A model generated the notes under the pieces. It saw only the letters and a list, made by a program, of their open reading frames with translations, was not told where the DNA came from and ran no database searches. From contig MU621381.1 of the NCBI GenBank assembly GCA_025399215.1, positions 1-20,820 of the forward strand: DNA of 20,820 nt. The letters are read 5' to 3'. Each line of letters starts with the position of its first letter. Within the stretch, counting starts at the first letter, position 1. The position numbers and the translations under genes were made by a program. Below, piece after piece: positions 19,601 through 20,820 of this stretch. The stretch comes from Globomyces pollinis-pini (lineage: Eukaryota > Chytridiomycota > Chytridiomycetes > Rhizophydiales > Globomycetaceae).

Positions 19601-20802
19601 ACAAACCAATAAGGTGTGAATCGTTTCTTTGGACCCAAACGAGATCGTTTTTGTAAGAAACCCGATTTAATAGCGGCACCCTTTACACTTAGTAAAAATA
19701 TGTAGTTACGGGAATAGTTGGTAAAGAGGAATAGAAGCATACGTGATTTTCTGTGATATACATGTATCCTTTAAGCAACACGGAGCGAACAAACCAACAT
19801 GCAAATTCTTTGAATAAATATATAATTCATACCATTTTCATATTTTTCAATTGTGGGCAATTCAAAAACGATTTGTAGTTTTTCTTCAATACTTAACTCT
19901 GGTGATTGAGACTTGGATGACATTATTTGCTGTTCTCGTAGTTCCACTGTAGATTCCATACGATCCAGTCTTCCGACACTATCATTACTGTCGATTGTGA
20001 GCGACCGTTCAATATGACTGTCTAAAAATAAGCAATTTTGTTAAATTACCAAAGGATTCCACAGAACTTACGTCATCGTCAGCATCACCCCAAAATCCAG
20101 GTGCTAGTCGATTCTCATCCTTTATAACACGATGAATAGTTGATTGATGTTCTAAATATGGATCAATAGTTAATAGAGTACCTGTTCCATCCTCTGCTGT
20201 TTCCGACATGTTTAAAGAAAGTGATGCTAAATGTAACATGGGATTTACCATGTCTGTTTCTTGTGGTTGATTAGACTTGAACCATGACAAAAAAGGGACT
20301 GTTGACGAAATAACACGCTTTAAGGTTGATTGTTTTTTCTTTGTTGAATCTTCAGTAGGAAAAGTAGTTAATGGTGAAGTTTTAGTGGATGAATTCATAT
20401 GCTACAATAAACTAAAAGAATATCAAACATTGTCATTGGAGATGGCAGAAGAAGGAGTTAAACCTTCTTGAGAACCATTAGGAGTTGGAGGTTTCTTTTT
20501 GGATGATAAAAAGGAGAACGAACCTATGATAATTAGTATATGGTTAAGTATAAAAAGATTTATGAAAGTGAATGAATAAGATAAGGTAACCAACCTTTTG
20601 AATCCTTTTGTTCATTAGCCAAACCATCATTAGAAGTAGTTCTACCGAATAAAGCAAACAATGGAGAAGGAGCTCTTTGAGGACTATCTTGAGGAGAGTT
20701 TAAATTAGGAGAAGAGGACCGATGATCTGGTTTAGGGGAAGTTGGTCTTGAGAATATCCATTTTTTCTTTGGTTTTGGGGAATGAATGTTTTCATTTGAC
20801 AT
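16693..20802 (-). CDS. ATG26: Sterol 3-beta-glucosyltransferase (Atg26-like)
   Basis: Sixteen exons give 1213 aa, close to yeast Atg26. Introns: 20524-20594, 20402-20428, 20022-20049, 19808-19832, 19681-19709, 19535-19560, 19305-19333, 19162-19190, 18611-18635, 18379-18407, 18232-18262, 18136-18163, 17757-17788, 17475-17504 and 16921-16949. It transfers glucose from UDP-glucose to membrane sterols such as ergosterol. A Ser/Pro-rich N-terminus is followed by a GRAM domain ([14 protein letters not shown]) interrupted by a PH domain ([20 protein letters not shown]). A Ser-rich linker and a second GRAM ([20 protein letters not shown]) come next. The GT1-type catalytic part starts at [12 protein letters not shown] (790-797) and includes [30 protein letters not shown] and the UDP-sugar motif [11 protein letters not shown] (from 1103). 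The eighth intron must use an AAG acceptor to stay in frame. The frame remains open upstream of the ATG to the window edge, so an earlier start is possible but not needed. Confidence 0.95.
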
Positions 20803-20820
20803 TTGAATTCCTGAGTTTAA

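Noticed and set aside
1..20820. CRISPR arrays, insertion sequences, phage or bacterial operons
   Set aside because: No regularly spaced repeats, transposase frames or terminal inverted repeats were seen, and the genes are intron-rich and eukaryotic.

Overview
The window is eukaryotic nuclear DNA, most likely from an early-diverging or otherwise unplaced fungus. Evidence is fungal-type protein families (a Cdc3/AspB-type septin, an Atg26 sterol glucosyltransferase with GRAM and PH domains, a Zn2Cys6 cluster), AT-rich intergenic DNA and dense, extremely short spliceosomal introns. About 50 introns were reconstructed by joining reading frames. Nearly all are 24-37 nt (a few 57-71 nt), with GT at the 5' end and mostly TAG or CAG at the 3' end. 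The exact species cannot be named from the sequence.

Layout. 1-606 (-): 3'-truncated unknown gene. 960-1031 (-): tRNA-Cys(GCA). 1541-8797: a cluster of paralogous small four-helix, MARVEL-like membrane protein genes. Copy 1 is on the + strand at 1541-2232. Copies 2-5 are on the - strand at 3587-4304, 4910-5711, 6353-7211 and 7926-8797. A deleted pseudogene lies at about 6058-6222. A TatD-type nuclease gene (2376-3426, -) sits between copies 1 and 2. The gaps between copies 2 and 5 are long and hold only weak, coding-like debris.

From 9209 to the right edge all genes are on the - strand: a TBC1D31/WDR67-like WD40-TBC-coiled-coil protein (9209-12612, 17 exons), a coiled-coil protein with a mid-protein Zn2Cys6 cluster (12939-14842), a CDC3 septin (14971-16436, 9 exons) and a full-length ATG26-like sterol 3-beta-glucosyltransferase (16693-20802, 16 exons, 1213 codons before the stop).

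The neighbours do not form an obvious pathway. Several act at membranes or the cell cortex (septin, sterol glucosylation, TBC protein, MARVEL-like proteins), but a shared role is only speculation. The most unusual content is the expanding and decaying MARVEL-like family, the tiny introns (some 3n long and stop-free, so invisible as ORF breaks), and the non-standard Zn2Cys6 protein. All gene models come from reading the sequence; none was checked against transcripts or databases.
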